Origin: Climacium dendroides
Lineage: Eukaryota > Streptophyta > Bryopsida > Hypnales > Climaciaceae
Reading direction: 5' to 3'
Length of the DNA: 64,000 nucleotides
NCBI GenBank assembly: GCA_950106755.1
Contig: OX467083.1
Span: 25,167,029 to 25,231,028, forward strand
Shown: positions 37,232 through 49,315 of the stretch, one piece after another
How the letters are laid out: each line of letters opens with the position of its first letter
Numbering within the stretch: position 1 is the first letter of the stretch
The notes under the pieces: model-generated
What the model was told of the DNA's origin: nothing
Databases searched by the model: none
Seen by the model: the letters and a program-made list of their open reading frames with translations, nothing else
Program-made: the position numbers and the translations under genes

Positions 37232-40159
37232 TCAGATCCTTGAAGCAATCAATGGGGTCTTCTTTGCAAGGTGAGCCTGCGCGGCTGCCACGCCACTTCC
37301 CAGGGTGACTTGGTACCCCACTTCTCTCAAACACAACTCCACTCCTGCCAAAGCGCCCAGTAATTGCAACTGTCCAGCACCCCAGTTCATGGACTCAGTC
37401 AAATAATGTGGCCTTCATTTGGGTATTAAAACTCTCAGAGTCCATACAGAGATATGGAAATAAAGAGCGAAAGAGATTCGTAAAATGAGAAAAAGATGCA
37501 TGAAGTTTAAGGGACTAGGAAAAAGAGGAGGATAGGTACTCCGAGTTATTGAATGTTTTAGAGGCAATGCATAGGCTTCTTCTTTGTTGCATTGACTTAC
37601 GGGACAAATGAGCTTCTAAAATGCACTTTGGGAATTGGGATGTGTTCACAACTTGGAAGTTGACCAGTCAGATTTGTACACAACGTGGGAAATTCTTGGG
37701 ATAACACGGAATGTGCACTCGCTAAATAAAAAGTGTGCAATTAGAGAGCTTAGAGAGTTTAGAGATGTAGGTTGGAAGGGGGAAAACAAGTACCTCGTTT
37801 ATGTTGCCGAGATGACCAATACGGAAAACTTTCCCAGCCACTTTGTTGAGACCGACTCCAAGACTGAGGTTGTATTTCTTGTAAGCAATTTTCACAACTT
37901 TACCACTGTCCAGCCATGAGGGTACAACCACTGCAGTCACAGTGTCGCTCTTCCACTTAGGATTCGTTGTACACAGAGTCAGCCCCCAAGCTTTCACAGC
38001 TTGCCTGCAAAGCGAAACAAATTAAACGATCAAACAAACCTCCAGGCGTCGGTCTAACTTCAACGTAACCACGAATGTTTACTGAAGGAACAAGGATTCA
38101 CAAATCTAAAATGACCTATTAAATTCATCATATGGTGAAAAATATAAATTCGGGTGGAACCAAATTTTACATCACGAGAATCAGTGAAGAACATTGCATG
38201 TTCGGCCGGCCAAAAAATCAATCCAATTTGACAAAAGAAAGCCTCCACAGGATCTACCCAATACTGGAAAAAAAATGTGAGTCCTAATTTTGGAACCTCT
38301 TCGTCCTTTAAGGGTTGAAATCACACAACTCCTGCAGTACGTGACCATTTCACATTGCCAACAAACCGGCCACTTTTCTATGTTTCAATTGTGCTAACAC
38401 AAGCTTTCAATTCTTTTTCAAGAGACTTTGAAAGCATTATATTTTTCACTTTAAAAGGAGATTTCGAGGGAAGAGCGATACCTGGTGGCTTCAGCCAGAC
38501 GACAGTGGCGGGCGATGACATTGTCCAGCCCTTCCTCATGGAGAATCATATCAAGCGAAGCACGAAGCCCATACAGCATTTGGCTGGAGGGCGTATAAGG
38601 CCAGTAGGTGCCGGCCTTGTAGAACTTGAGGTAATCCCCCCAGTCGAAGAACACCCGCGTGGACTTGGAATGCTTGGCGGCTTCCAGCGCTTTGGCGCTG
38701 GCGCACACAATTCCAAGTCCCGTGGGCAAAGAGAGCGCTTTCTGGGACCCTGTGAGTGCCACGTCCACTTTCCAATCGTCCATCCGGAAATCGATGGCAC
38801 CAATCGACGAAACGCCGTCCACTAGCAGCAATGCCGGGTGCCGGGCCTCGTCTGCAAACCAAACACGGGATGTCTCTTAAAAATTCCTTTAATGAACCCA
38901 ACTGAAACACAATGCATAAGCAAAACTATTTTCAGACGTCACACCTTTTCCTTCCTCCACAACAGTTGAAAGCCTTAAACTCGCAGGGTTTGCAGATCAA
39001 CCTCAAACTTGCAGCGAATCAACTCCAAACGTGCATAAATTGCAACTAAACCTCTTGAAACTTTTCGAATTTGCAAATGAACCTCAACCTTGCATAGGTT
39101 GCAACTAACCCTCAAACTTGCCGAATTGCAAATAAACCTTGAACTCACAGAAATTGCAAGATAATCACAAGTAAGACTGGAAATTGCTATTAATCCACCG
39201 ACAGTTGCTTGTAGTTACAAACCTTATTACAACACCACTAACCAGACCTGTCCTGAGCAAGAAGCGACTTTTAGGGTACAGGAGTTTAGTGTTAGTGAGG
39301 AACGACCAAGTGAAATTGAACTTGCCATCTCGCTATTGCATTTTCCACCAGCAATGCCATTTTCCGACAATCTCTTCTTAATTGATCAAACTGGGGAGAA
39401 TGGCGAGGGAACGTGGTCTTACCGAGTACCTTGCGCACGGCGCCAATGTCGTTGGTGACGCCCGTGGACGTTTCGTTGTGCACCACACAGACCGCTTTGA
39501 CGGAGTGGGATCTATCCGACTGCAGCTTCTCCTTCAGAAGCTCCACATCCACGCCGGTTCCCCACTCGCAATCGACCACGTCCACATCAAAGTTGTATCG
39601 CTGCATCTGGTCGATCCAGAGCAGACTGAATTGCCCCATCAGGAAGGAAATGATCCTGTCTCCGGGCGACAATGTGTTTGTCAAAGCACTCTCCCATGCG
39701 CCAGTCCCTAACGGTATCCAATTCAAACCAGCGTCAACAACACGTACAATTCCCGAACACAAGTCCAACATTGCACCAAAAAGACAGTAACAATCACGTG
39801 AAATAGAGACATTGGGAGAAACTCTAGCGCTTGCGTCTAACGGGATCCAGTTCGAAAGCACGTGAACAACACGTACGATTCTCAAACAGAAGCTTCAAGT
39901 TGCACTAAAAACAGCAACAACCACGTGAAATTGGGAGCCATTTCAAGTGCTTACCGGTGGTGGGGAAGATGAAGGACGTGGCCGTGGTGGTGCGGAAGAT
40001 CTGCTTGACGTCGTCGATGACAGACTTCGAGAGCTTGGGAAACGCAGGCGAGCGGTGATCCTCGTTGTTGCGGTTCATGGCGCGCAGGATGGGCTCGGGG
40101 ACATTGGTCGGACCTGGCACGAACAAGTGGTTCCGCCCGGGTGCAGGATAGTACTCCAT
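37232..40159 (-). CDS. AGT1: Serine:glyoxylate aminotransferase, peroxisomal
   Basis: PLP enzyme of photorespiration that transfers the amino group of serine to glyoxylate, giving hydroxypyruvate and glycine in peroxisomes. Five exons, 40159-39955, 39707-39423, 38851-38482, 38004-37794 and 37369-37232, join in frame to 402 residues; Arabidopsis AGT1 is about 401. Seen motifs: start MEYYPAPGRNHLFVPGPTNV, FPTTGTGAWESALTNTLSPG (phosphate-binding loop), LLLVDGVSSIGAIDFRMDDW, SQKALSLPTG with the PLP lysine at about residue 201, FRIGHLGNINE, and the C-terminal tripeptide SRI, a PTS1 peroxisomal signal. The start is chosen by match to the family; the frame stays open upstream to 40342 but that stretch looks like leader sequence. 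Intron 1 carries a tandem duplication that includes a second acceptor (39710-39954). Intron 2 has degenerate repeats. Confidence 0.96.
38935..39165 (+). repeat. Degenerate tandem repeats in aminotransferase intron 2
   Basis: The pattern (A/T)ATTGCAA(A/C)TAAACCT followed by (C/T)AAACTTGCA recurs about six times with a spacing of roughly 30-40 bp. It lies wholly within intron 2. Confidence 0.55.
39710..39954 (-). repeat. Tandem duplication filling aminotransferase intron 1
   Basis: Intron 1 consists of two diverged copies of one unit, 39839-39954 and 39710-39838, in transcript order. Shared marks (plus strand) are GATCCA(G/A)TTC, AACAACACGTAC, GATTCTCAAACA/AATTCCCGAACA and CACGTGAAAT. Each copy ends in an acceptor-like site in the transcript: CCCGTTAG then ACGCAAG for the first, ACCGTTAG then GGACTGG for the second. 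The second is the one supported by homology. Confidence 0.8.
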
Positions 40160-41094
40160 AGCTGCTGCCCCTGCTCCCGCAACTCCAGCAACAAACGAAC
40201 TCACAAACCTCTCGATCAATCCAGAAGAAACGAAAACGCCAGCACCAAAGGTGCGACCCAGGAGCGTGTTACTTTGCGTGCGGGACGAACTGAATTGAGC
40301 GCAATGGGGCGTTTGCTTGAAGTGTGACAGGGTGCACCACACGCTCCAAAGGTGGTGGATTTGTTGGGAGAGGTTGGGAGTTGGGAATGTGGGGTGGCAG
40401 AGAGTCCAGGATTGTGGGATGGGGGTGGAGTGGGCTGCAGCCGCTGGCAGCGAGTGGTCTCGGATGCTTTTAGTTGGTTCTGCTTGTTCAGTTCTTCCCT
40501 TGGGAATCGGCGTCGCTCATTGGTTCATGGCTTCATGCACGACGCGAAATCTCTTTGGAAAGTAGATGAACGTCTGGATGGCCCGGCTTTCAGTTCCGTG
40601 AGTGGCATTCAGTTCAGTTGGGGCTTCTCAGCAGGCGAGTTGGGTGGATACGTTGCGGGTCACTTTCGGATATTGACTGCTGAGGGTTCACTTGATTTTC
40701 AAATTAGTTTTCGCTGGTGAGCATACTTTGAGGAACTTTGCGCTGGTGTGTCTGTGTGAGCTAGCGTGGATCAAGAGTCCATTTGTTCAGGACCTCACAC
40801 CATACCATAGTCTACAATTGAGGAAACATGGGAGAATTTTGTTCCTTTATGAATCAAGAGTCCATTCACATCATAAGCTTAGCATACATTGAAAAGCCTT
40901 TGCTCTTTTTGTAGGTCAGCATAAATCAAAAGTCCATTGGTCCTACGCCCCACACAATAAGGTAGGTGAACCCAAATCTGATTGGTCCCCAATGCAACTC
41001 GTTACGAAAGACCTTTTCACCATGTAGTTGTCAACTGGAATTGTCATTGTTAATGCGGTAGCCAGCTATCAAATGAGTGGGATGCTAATTTTAG
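40160..41094. other. Aminotransferase promoter side, then spacer
   Basis: To about 40,700 the DNA is GC-rich and gene-like and presumably contains the promoter and leader of the minus-strand aminotransferase. The plus-strand open frames here (40317-40720) look like shadows of that GC-rich DNA. Beyond 40.8 kb AT-rich spacer begins. Confidence 0.5.
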
Positions 41095-41215
41095 TTCGTT
41101 AGGTAACCACTTAGTATATTGTCAGAGCGGTTTTACAAATACAAGAGACTAGCATTAGTGCATTGTTAGAGCAATTTTACAAATATAAAAGATTAGAATT
41201 AGTGCATTGTTAGAG
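41095..41215 (+). repeat. Tandem repeat, ~55-bp unit
   Basis: A unit containing TTAGTGCATTGTTAGAGCAA and TTTTACAAATATAAAAGATT occurs about two and a half times, the first copy the most diverged (TTAGTATATTGTCAGAGCGG). Confidence 0.75.
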
Positions 41216-41576
41216 TGGTCATTGTGTACATGCTAATGTTGTAAGCAAGAGTGCAACTACCAGCAAATAGATTGTAATTTGTAGTGGGCAAAATAACATG
41301 TACTATCCACCCAAGAAACAACTATAGTGATTGGAATTGTGGCAACCCTTGCATGCAACTAAGCTACAACAACGATCAGTTCTTTTGTTTAGTAGTATTT
41401 GCAATGCATTTCATCTTTGACTAAATTTTTGTTTCTAGTGCTTAGTCAAGAGTGAATAGAAGGTTGACCACATTGGTGGTCTATAGTTGGTTTTAGGACC
41501 TTATGACTATTGACTTTCCACTTGAATACAAACTTTTATAATTTGTAATTTCTGAATTTTTTGGTATTTTGCACTA

Positions 41577-41775
41577 GTTGTAAAAAGTCTAATCTATTCA
41601 ATAATTTCTTCAATTTCTTCAAGCTCTGGTGGCACACTATTCTCTTAAAAGGTTGGTCCATTCAATATTTTTTCCAATTCTCTCAAACTCTAGTAGCACA
41701 CTTAACAAACATGCTTGTAAAAAGGTTGATCTATTCAATATTTTCTAATTCTCTTAAGCTCTAGTGACATACTAT
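41577..41775 (+). repeat. Tandem repeat, three units of ~65-85 bp
   Basis: Each unit has GTAAAAAG-like start (AAAAGGTTGGTC / AAAAAGGTTGATC), CTATTCAATATTTTCTAATT and CTCTAGTAGCACACT-like end. Three drifting copies follow one another. They leave one frame open by chance. Confidence 0.7.
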
Positions 41776-44700
41776 TATCTTAAACAAATGCATATGGGTT
41801 TACCTACCTTAAATTATAAGGTAATGGAAAAAGAAGTCCATTTGTTCAAGATTACACATCTCTTTCTAATCGATGCACAAAAGTGACTAATAATACATTA
41901 TACTTACACTTCATGGTGCTTATGGATCACAAGGTTGGTACATTCACTTGTTCACAAAAAGAAATCATTTGAGAAATAACACTCAATGAGCTAATCTCTG
42001 AGTTACCACATAAATGATACCCCTTGCTATAATATGACGACATACCAATGGTTGATACCCTATACATGCCGGGTAACAAGGACAACAAAGACAACTAGCT
42101 TATTCAAGAATGTTGCATGTTGATCATTGTACTTGCTAGATTGTAACCCAACGTACCTCGAGGTCCATTTTTTGTAGCTCAAGCTCTTGGTAGCCCTCTA
42201 TCGTCAACCTGTGTCTACTCACCTTGGAGCGCCTTGAATCACGAGGTGCCTGCTACAATGTCGTACTGCCCAAGTATAGATACTGAGATAACAATACAGG
42301 TTCTGCAACTTCTATCCATGCCCTTGGGTAAATGTATAGTTGGGTGGCTCAAAATCGTATCACACTCTTAAATCTTGCACAAAACCAATTTTCAAATGCC
42401 TAAATCATACATTGAAAACATTAAATTTTTTTTTAAAAAGTTTGTTTTGGAGGCTTAAACTTCATTCTAAATACAGCCATATTGTTGAATATTTTTTAGA
42501 GAATTTTATGAAAGTATAGGGGACTTTTAAAAATTCATGGGTGTGACAAATTTGTTGTCAGCAAATTTTTCAAGGACTTTTAAAAGATAATTTAAGTACT
42601 TAAAATCATAGAAGGAACTATGATTGTAGTAGCTATTTGAGTAAATTTTTAAGAAAGTATAATCTTGTAGTGTAGATATGTATTGAACATATTCAAAGGA
42701 CTTTTTAATGGCTTTTCAAACACTAAATTTTATGAAGTCCTTTTTTCTCAGCCAATATTTTTATTTTCCAAAAATGATTTTTCTAAAGTATAATAATTTT
42801 ACGGTCTAGGCACTCAAAAAGCTAGGTACTTTTAGATTTTTTCTTAAATTTTTTTTTTGTAGAATTCACTCCAAGAATTTCACTATCAAATATTTCATTT
42901 ACAAAAAAGGACCAACCATGCATTTGCTTCCTTGGTTTACATATTGAGAGATGAGGTCAACAGTTCATGCATGGTGGAGCTCTCTTCAATTGTCTCCTCG
43001 CACTTGCTTGTTTTGTTTTGTGTTTAAATTATGAGTAGCAATCTTAAGCTCGTTAGTCATGCTAAAAGACACTTTGCACACGACCAAAAACTAACTAACG
43101 GTTTGTTTGTGGCCATGGGTGCAGGTGAGACATGACTTCTCAAAATTGTTGTTCAATTCTTGATCCACAGGACTCCATGTTGTGATTCTTTGAACTTGTA
43201 ATGATATTAGTGCAATGCTTAAATTCTTAATGGAAGTACATGACCTATTAAATATGTACTTAGTATTATTGATTGGTGAACATAGAAATTACATGGATCA
43301 TGAGTTGATCCAATAACTAATGAATTGGTTTAGCAGTTTATAGTTAGCCGATGTATTTGACCCAAGTTGTGGTCAAAATTGTTACTGCTACACCCTTGTT
43401 TTGGCTTAAATAATACATGTATAATACTAAGTGATGGATTCTAGTAGGTTATTGATAAAGTATGGTGCCCTTCCTCCCTCCCGATCAAGATCATGTTGAT
43501 CTTGTTTGGTTTAGTCTAATCAAATACCATTACATCTATGGCTTGCCTTGTTCTTGTTTATTATGTTTTATTCAGGAAGTTGCCTAAACAAAAGGATACA
43601 AAACCGTATATGAAGTGAAACTAATCATGAGTTGATAGAATATGCCTTATCTTGGGGTGTAAAGAAAAGAATGATCTCTCTCTTTATTGAAGATCCTACA
43701 GTTTTTGAGGCAAAGATTCTTCACTTATATGAATGTGACATGTAAAGCATAAGCAAAAAGCATTCAATAACCTCATTGAATGGCATTGTGAGTATACAAA
43801 TATAATGGTGTTGTAAAAGCAAAGCACATGCATGTTTTATGCTACATTTGTACAATTTCAATCTAAGGTAATGTTTGTATGTAGTTTCATTTGTAGTTTC
43901 AAGTCCCACACTAACCTTACAATAGGTACCTCTAGAAATGATAGTACTTGTTAGCCAAAGCTAAGGGCAAAAATTTCTTTAAAATAGGTACTTTTGGTTG
44001 AATTCTTCTCTATTGATATAAACTTATTGAATCAAGTATATATACAAGGACCACTAAGATAAGCTAAATTACTCATTAAATGAATAGAAATTCTAAGGTC
44101 CAACAAGGATCTTGGTACGCTTGCATGGAACATTAAATGCTTCAAGAAAACTAAAATTCATGCCTTTCATGGTTGTTTTTGGGTCGTCAACCCTTACCAA
44201 TGAAAACTCAAATCCACCTTGCCTTAAATTGTAGTGATGTATGACTAGCTAAGATGGAAAGTGCAATTCAACATATGCATGACTTGACAACAATTAGAAG
44301 TGGTGATTCTTCTTTTGATTGAGATTAGCAAAGAACTTTTAGATATCCACACTAGTAACCTCTCTTCCATCTTCACTAAATGGAGTATGTTCAATCAGAT
44401 AATACCAATCCTTTATGATTAGTCTAAATGTCCATAATCAACTAAAGCCTTGTTATAGAAGCTAGTAGCATCAATTAGTGAGGTCTAGATTTAAATTAGT
44501 TTTTCTATAGATTGTTTTGACTCTTACAGCCAAAAGTAGCATTAATTAGCTAGTTCCATGTCCAAAATTTAATGTACAACAATAGCAAATATAGCTACAT
44601 CAGCCTATTTTACATCCATTGATATCAACTATATTGGTATACATGATGGAATGATATCATAATATACTCTGCAAAAATAAAGAATGGAGGAATACTAAAA

Positions 44701-46788
44701 AACTTTTTAATTGAGATTTTATGTCATTAAAAACACATAGCAATTGAATTTGTTGCATGTGCAATAAATCTTTTATTAGCTTTGATCTATCAACTTGTGC
44801 AAAAAACTCCTCTCATTTTCATTTTGCTAAAGCTTCATGTGCTTGTAGAGTTGGCAAGCATATATAGTACAAAATCACTAATATAAAGTGGATTACACTA
44901 AAAACTTTAGACCAAAGTCTTTTTTGGCAAATACAAAAACATTACATAGTACTTAACGCTCAACATTGGTAGATATTACATTCAACACTAGGTGGCCACT
45001 ATAATCATCTAGTCTATAAAAGTCTTAGGCCTAGACAATTGTCAAAGAAATCAATTAGATAATACTTGCAACGCATTATTTGAATTCAATAGAAAGACAA
45101 TCCCCCTTTGCTCATACATTCACAAGCAATGAGGACACTAGCAAAAATGTGTCCATCAACCCTTCACTAGAAAAAAAACCTACCTCAGTTGAAAAATTGT
45201 GGTTGAACCTTCTTTTTTCAATTTACAAGGACACAATAGTAGTATCTTCATTTGTGATAGTCACACGAGAAATATTACCATTTATTGATGGCAACCCTAA
45301 TCTTATTGTATCTTGCAATAATGCTTGACTACATTTGAGGTCTCATATACTATAAAATTGGTTTGATGAACATTCACATGATCTCCCTTTGTTTTTAAAT
45401 TAGTGGTGGGAATCAAAGGGGCATGCTTATCATTTGCAACTTGTAAACAAGCACACATAATAATAGTGATTTAGGGATCATTGTAAATTTAAAATATTTA
45501 CTAAGCTATTTGAAGGGATATAGATCCCCCAAAAGAAGACATATCTTTGCTACAACATACCTGATCCATCCATCTTATCAAAAATGTCAACAGTTTCTAC
45601 CGATGCATCTGGTACTGCTAAGGGAGCAATTCAGGTATTTGGAGAGAAATAGGCATTTGGGCATAGAGGACTTGCATATAAGCTTGTCAAAGAGAGGTTC
45701 TCCATCCTCATCTCTTGGAAATTGCAACAAATATGAGAAAGTTTGTTCAATTAACTATTTGAAAGGACTCAATATAATCTACACAATGAAACAATCTTTT
45801 ATACCAAGACCACATGGTTTCACAAAGTAGGTTACAATAAATATGTAAGAAACTCTTGAATGCCATATTTAACTACTTTTGGACTATTCATTGAATTTTG
45901 GACAAAACATCTAGAGATCTCTACATCATAACATTGGGAGATCTCCTAATGTTTCTTACTAATCTCCTGATGTTTTGCATTGCTTTCTCAATGTTTTGCA
46001 TTACCTTTGGATGATCGATTTTTTTCTCTGAATGACCAATATTAATTTTGGCCTTTCAAAAGTCTAAAAATAGTTAAATGTGGCATTTGACTATGAAGTA
46101 AGGATTTGAATCCATCATTTAATTAATTTCATATGTTTAGAATACAATAATCTAGTGGTTGTGGATCACCATCATGACTCACACTAGCAATTGTAAACAA
46201 TTTTCATCAATTGTTGTTGCCAACCTAACAAAAACTCATTGAAAGGACGATAAATAAATATATGAAAATTGACCTTTGTGTACCTTATTCTAAATGCAAT
46301 AGAGTAGATTGTTCAAACTTAATGTATCACAAAGAACAAGTGACTGTTGATTGTATGACTATTCCTAAAACGAAACATTAGATTTTTCCTTCAAAAGTTC
46401 TCACAAACAAAATATTTTAAAAACAACCTTACATATGCTATAGAAATGAAAACAAAAACAATAGGCATTGTACAAACTTAAAGAGCAAGCGGAAGTCCAA
46501 GATGCAACTTGTGAAACTAGTCTTCATGATATAACATTGCAACATTTTACCTAGAGCTATCCCTTGAAGCTTTGGACAAATATGGTGACATATATAGTAT
46601 ACACCCTTATAATTCTAATTATACACAATCTTTATATTTTTAATGTCTTTATCAAGCTAGAGCTTGCAAATTCTCTATCTATATTTGGAACTTCCACAAT
46701 CACATTCAAAATGCCTTTAGGCCCAAAGCTCTATTACTTGTAGAAAAATAACTAAAGGTCACCACCTAACAATAACATGCCAAGCTTG
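41776..46788. other. AT-rich intergenic DNA
   Basis: Five kilobases without a gene I can identify. Short open frames at 45080-45328 and 45510-45830 on the plus strand match no known family and have stop codons on either side; they may be transposon debris. Confidence 0.5.
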
Positions 46789-46790
46789 TA

Positions 46791-47550
46791 CAATGGGGTA
46801 CCAATCAAAATGTTGTTTTCGAATTCGCAGTGAGAAAAATTTCAATACTGCCAACTTTGAAAGCCTCCCGAGAGCTCAAAAATTGGTATTTTACCACAAA
46901 ATTTTTACCACAACATCATCTTTAAGTTAATTATATTCACGACAAATTTCAAGGCCAAAAGATTAATACAAAAAAAGATATCAACAATCTACCAACATGT
47001 GTCGTTTTGAGAAACAATTGTGAAAACCGTTTCACTACTTCAACTTTGACACCCTCCCAAGGGCTGAAAAATTGCTTATTTACTATGAAATTTTTTCCAC
47101 AAAGTTATTTCTATGTTAATAACATTTGTGACAAGTTTCAAAGCCAAAAAGATTATACAAAAAGAATATTCAAAATCTACCAACATATGTAGCTGTGAAA
47201 AACCATTTCACTACTTCCAACTTTGACACCCTCCTAAGGGCTGAAATTTTACTTATTTACCATGAATGTTTTTGCACAAGATCCCCTCTATGCTAATAAC
47301 ATGTGTGCCAAATTTGAAGGTCAAAAGATTTACACAAAAAAAGAAATCCACAATCTACCAACATGTGTAGTTGTGGGAAATAATGGGGGAAACCATTTCA
47401 TCGCTACCATCTTTGACACCCTTCCAATAGTTGAGAAATTGTCTATTTACCATGAAACTTTTGGCACAACATGCTCTTTATGTTAACAACATTCTTGCCA
47501 AATTTCAAGGTCAAAAAATTTGTACAAAAAAAAATATTTACAATTTACCA
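46791..47550 (+). repeat. Left inverted arm of the Tc1/mariner element (4 units)
   Basis: Four tandem copies of a ~180-bp unit. Each carries CAACTTTGACACCCTCC-like, TTTACCATGAA, TGTTAATAACAT, TTTCAAGGCCAAAAGATT and ATCTACCAACATGTGTAG in that order. The first unit is the most diverged (CAACTTTGAAAGCCTCCC). Confidence 0.85.
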
Positions 47551-47879
47551 ATGTGTGTAGGTGTGAGATACATTTTATTAAAGACATTGAAATTGTTGAA
47601 GTATGTTAGACACTCATGCTTCTAGATTGAAATTCTCCAAATGATGCAATCTCTAATCATAAATGCTTCTCAATACAATCAAGGATAGCCAAATCTAGTT
47701 GTATGCACTTATCACATCTCAAAGAATGCACTTGTTTAAAAATTTGAGACCATACATGCATGAAGAAGTTTTTTCCTCTCAATAAGAATGCTTGCATTTA
47801 CAATAGAACATTATAGGAGGTGGGATTTAGGATGATGAGAGAAACAAGTAATGGATGATTATTTTCTAAGCAGAGGATT

Positions 47880-48300
47880 GAAACTTTGTAAACATGAGTG
47901 ATTGAGACTTTGTGAACATGAGTGATTGAGTGCATGAAAGATGAGTTAACTGAGCAAGTGTAGGCTATGTGATAACTGAGTGGATGAGACATGGGATGAG
48001 TGACTGAGGATATATGGAGGTATGTGAGATTTTCTTTAAGAGTGAGTGAGGTTATAACTTACATGTGGTGACTGGTGAAATGTGATGAATGAGTGAAGGC
48101 TGTGAAGTTGGATGATGGTGAGTGATTGAGGGTATGTGAGTTTTTTTATAACTGAGTGAGGTTATGCATGTGGTGAATAAGGTTGGATCATGGTGAGTGA
48201 TTGAAGGTATGTGAGATTTGTTTCTGATGACTGAGTGAGGTTATATATGTGTTCAGTGAGTGAGGCTGGATCATGATAATTAAATGAACGCTAAATCATG
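47880..48300 (+). repeat. TGAGTGA-rich tandem tract inside the Tc1/mariner element
   Basis: Repeats of TGAGTGATTGAG, GGTATGTGAGATTT and ACTGAGTGAGGTTAT with a drifting period of about 60-70 bp lie between the left arm and the transposase. Confidence 0.7.
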
Positions 48301-48311
48301 GTCACTGAGTG

Positions 48312-49315
48312 ATGGCTATTTCAAATGAAACTCGTGCTCACATAGTAGGTTTGAATGAGGCAGGGAAGACAAGAATTGACATTGCAGCTACTGTTAGAGT
48401 CCATATTAGAATAGTTCAAAGGATAGTGAAGAATTTTTGAGAAGATGGAACCTATAAATGCAAACCTTGTGGTGGAAGTCATGCTAAAAAGCTTAGTGAT
48501 AGAGATGTCCGTGCTATTATATGTGTTTCAAAAACTCATCGTCGCTCGACACTCTTTGAGATCACTAATATATATTCTACTCAAGTATCTAGATTGACTA
48601 TTCGAAGGGCCTTACATGAGAGTGGCATTTTAGTCAAATTGTAGTTAAAAAACCTTTCTAGACACCTCGTCACATATCTCAACGATTGACATTTGCTCAA
48701 AAGTATTGTGGGTGGAGTGTAAAAGAATGGGAGAGAGTTGTTTGGACAGATGAGTCTACCTTTGATGTTGGACAAAATTCTAGACAAGTTCATGTTTGGA
48801 GAAATGCATATGAGCGCTATTCATCAAGTTGTATAGTTCCAACTTTTAAGAGTAGGAGAACTTCTTTGATGATTTGGGATGCTTTTGCTAGAGGGCAAAA
48901 GTTACAACTTGTTTTAATGCCTAAAGATAGACGTTTTGCTAAGGATTTTATTGAAGTGGTCTACAATGGCGAGTTACTTCATTTTATGAGTAGAGTGCCA
49001 TAGGGATTGCTCATGGAAGATGGCGCACCTGTTCATTGTAGCAAACTATGTGAAGAATGGAGACAAACACACTTCTTGGAGAAGCTCGATTGGCTTGCAA
49101 ATTCTCCCGATCTCAATCCAATTGAGAACCTTTGAAAGATTTTGAAAGATGTTCTGCAACATGGCCCAATATGTCCAAAAAATTTATATGACTTGAAGGT
49201 AGTTATTAAAAGAGAGTGGAGGTTAATCAATGGTACAAAGCTCCTTCAACTATGTCATTCTATGCCCTCTAGGTTACAAGCACTGATTGAAGCAAATGCA
49301 GGACATACTCGTTAG
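48312..49315 (+). pseudogene. Tc1-like DD34E transposase, disabled
   Basis: The N-terminal helix-turn-helix part begins at the ATG at 48312 (RAHIVGLNEAGKTRIDIAAT). Stops occur at 48438-48440 and 48642-48644, and a frameshift near 48645-48690 moves the rest to another frame. The catalytic part reads VVWTDESTF (Asp at 48749), then MEDGAPVH (Asp at 49019) and SPDLNPIENL (Glu at 49124). The last two are 34 residues apart, the DD34E arrangement of the Tc1 family. Further stops at 49001-49003 and at 49133-49135, where the conserved Trp after ENL has become TGA, show that it is dead. The frame ends at TAG 49313-49315. Confidence 0.92.

Noticed and set aside
39292..39885. A longer aminotransferase exon 2 including upstream residues
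   Set aside because: The extra N-terminal residues come from the duplicated intron. Only the part after GTTAG-GGACTGG matches the aminotransferase family.
40160..40342. N-terminal extension of the aminotransferase, possibly a transit peptide
   Set aside because: The frame is open, but the family starts at the MEYYPAPGR methionine and the enzyme has a C-terminal peroxisomal signal. The upstream stretch fits a leader.
47262..47486. A protein-coding gene of 74 codons, present again on the minus strand at 49377-49601
   Set aside because: Both lie in the inverted arms of the Tc1/mariner element and simply reflect the arm repeat; the other units of the arm do not keep the frame.
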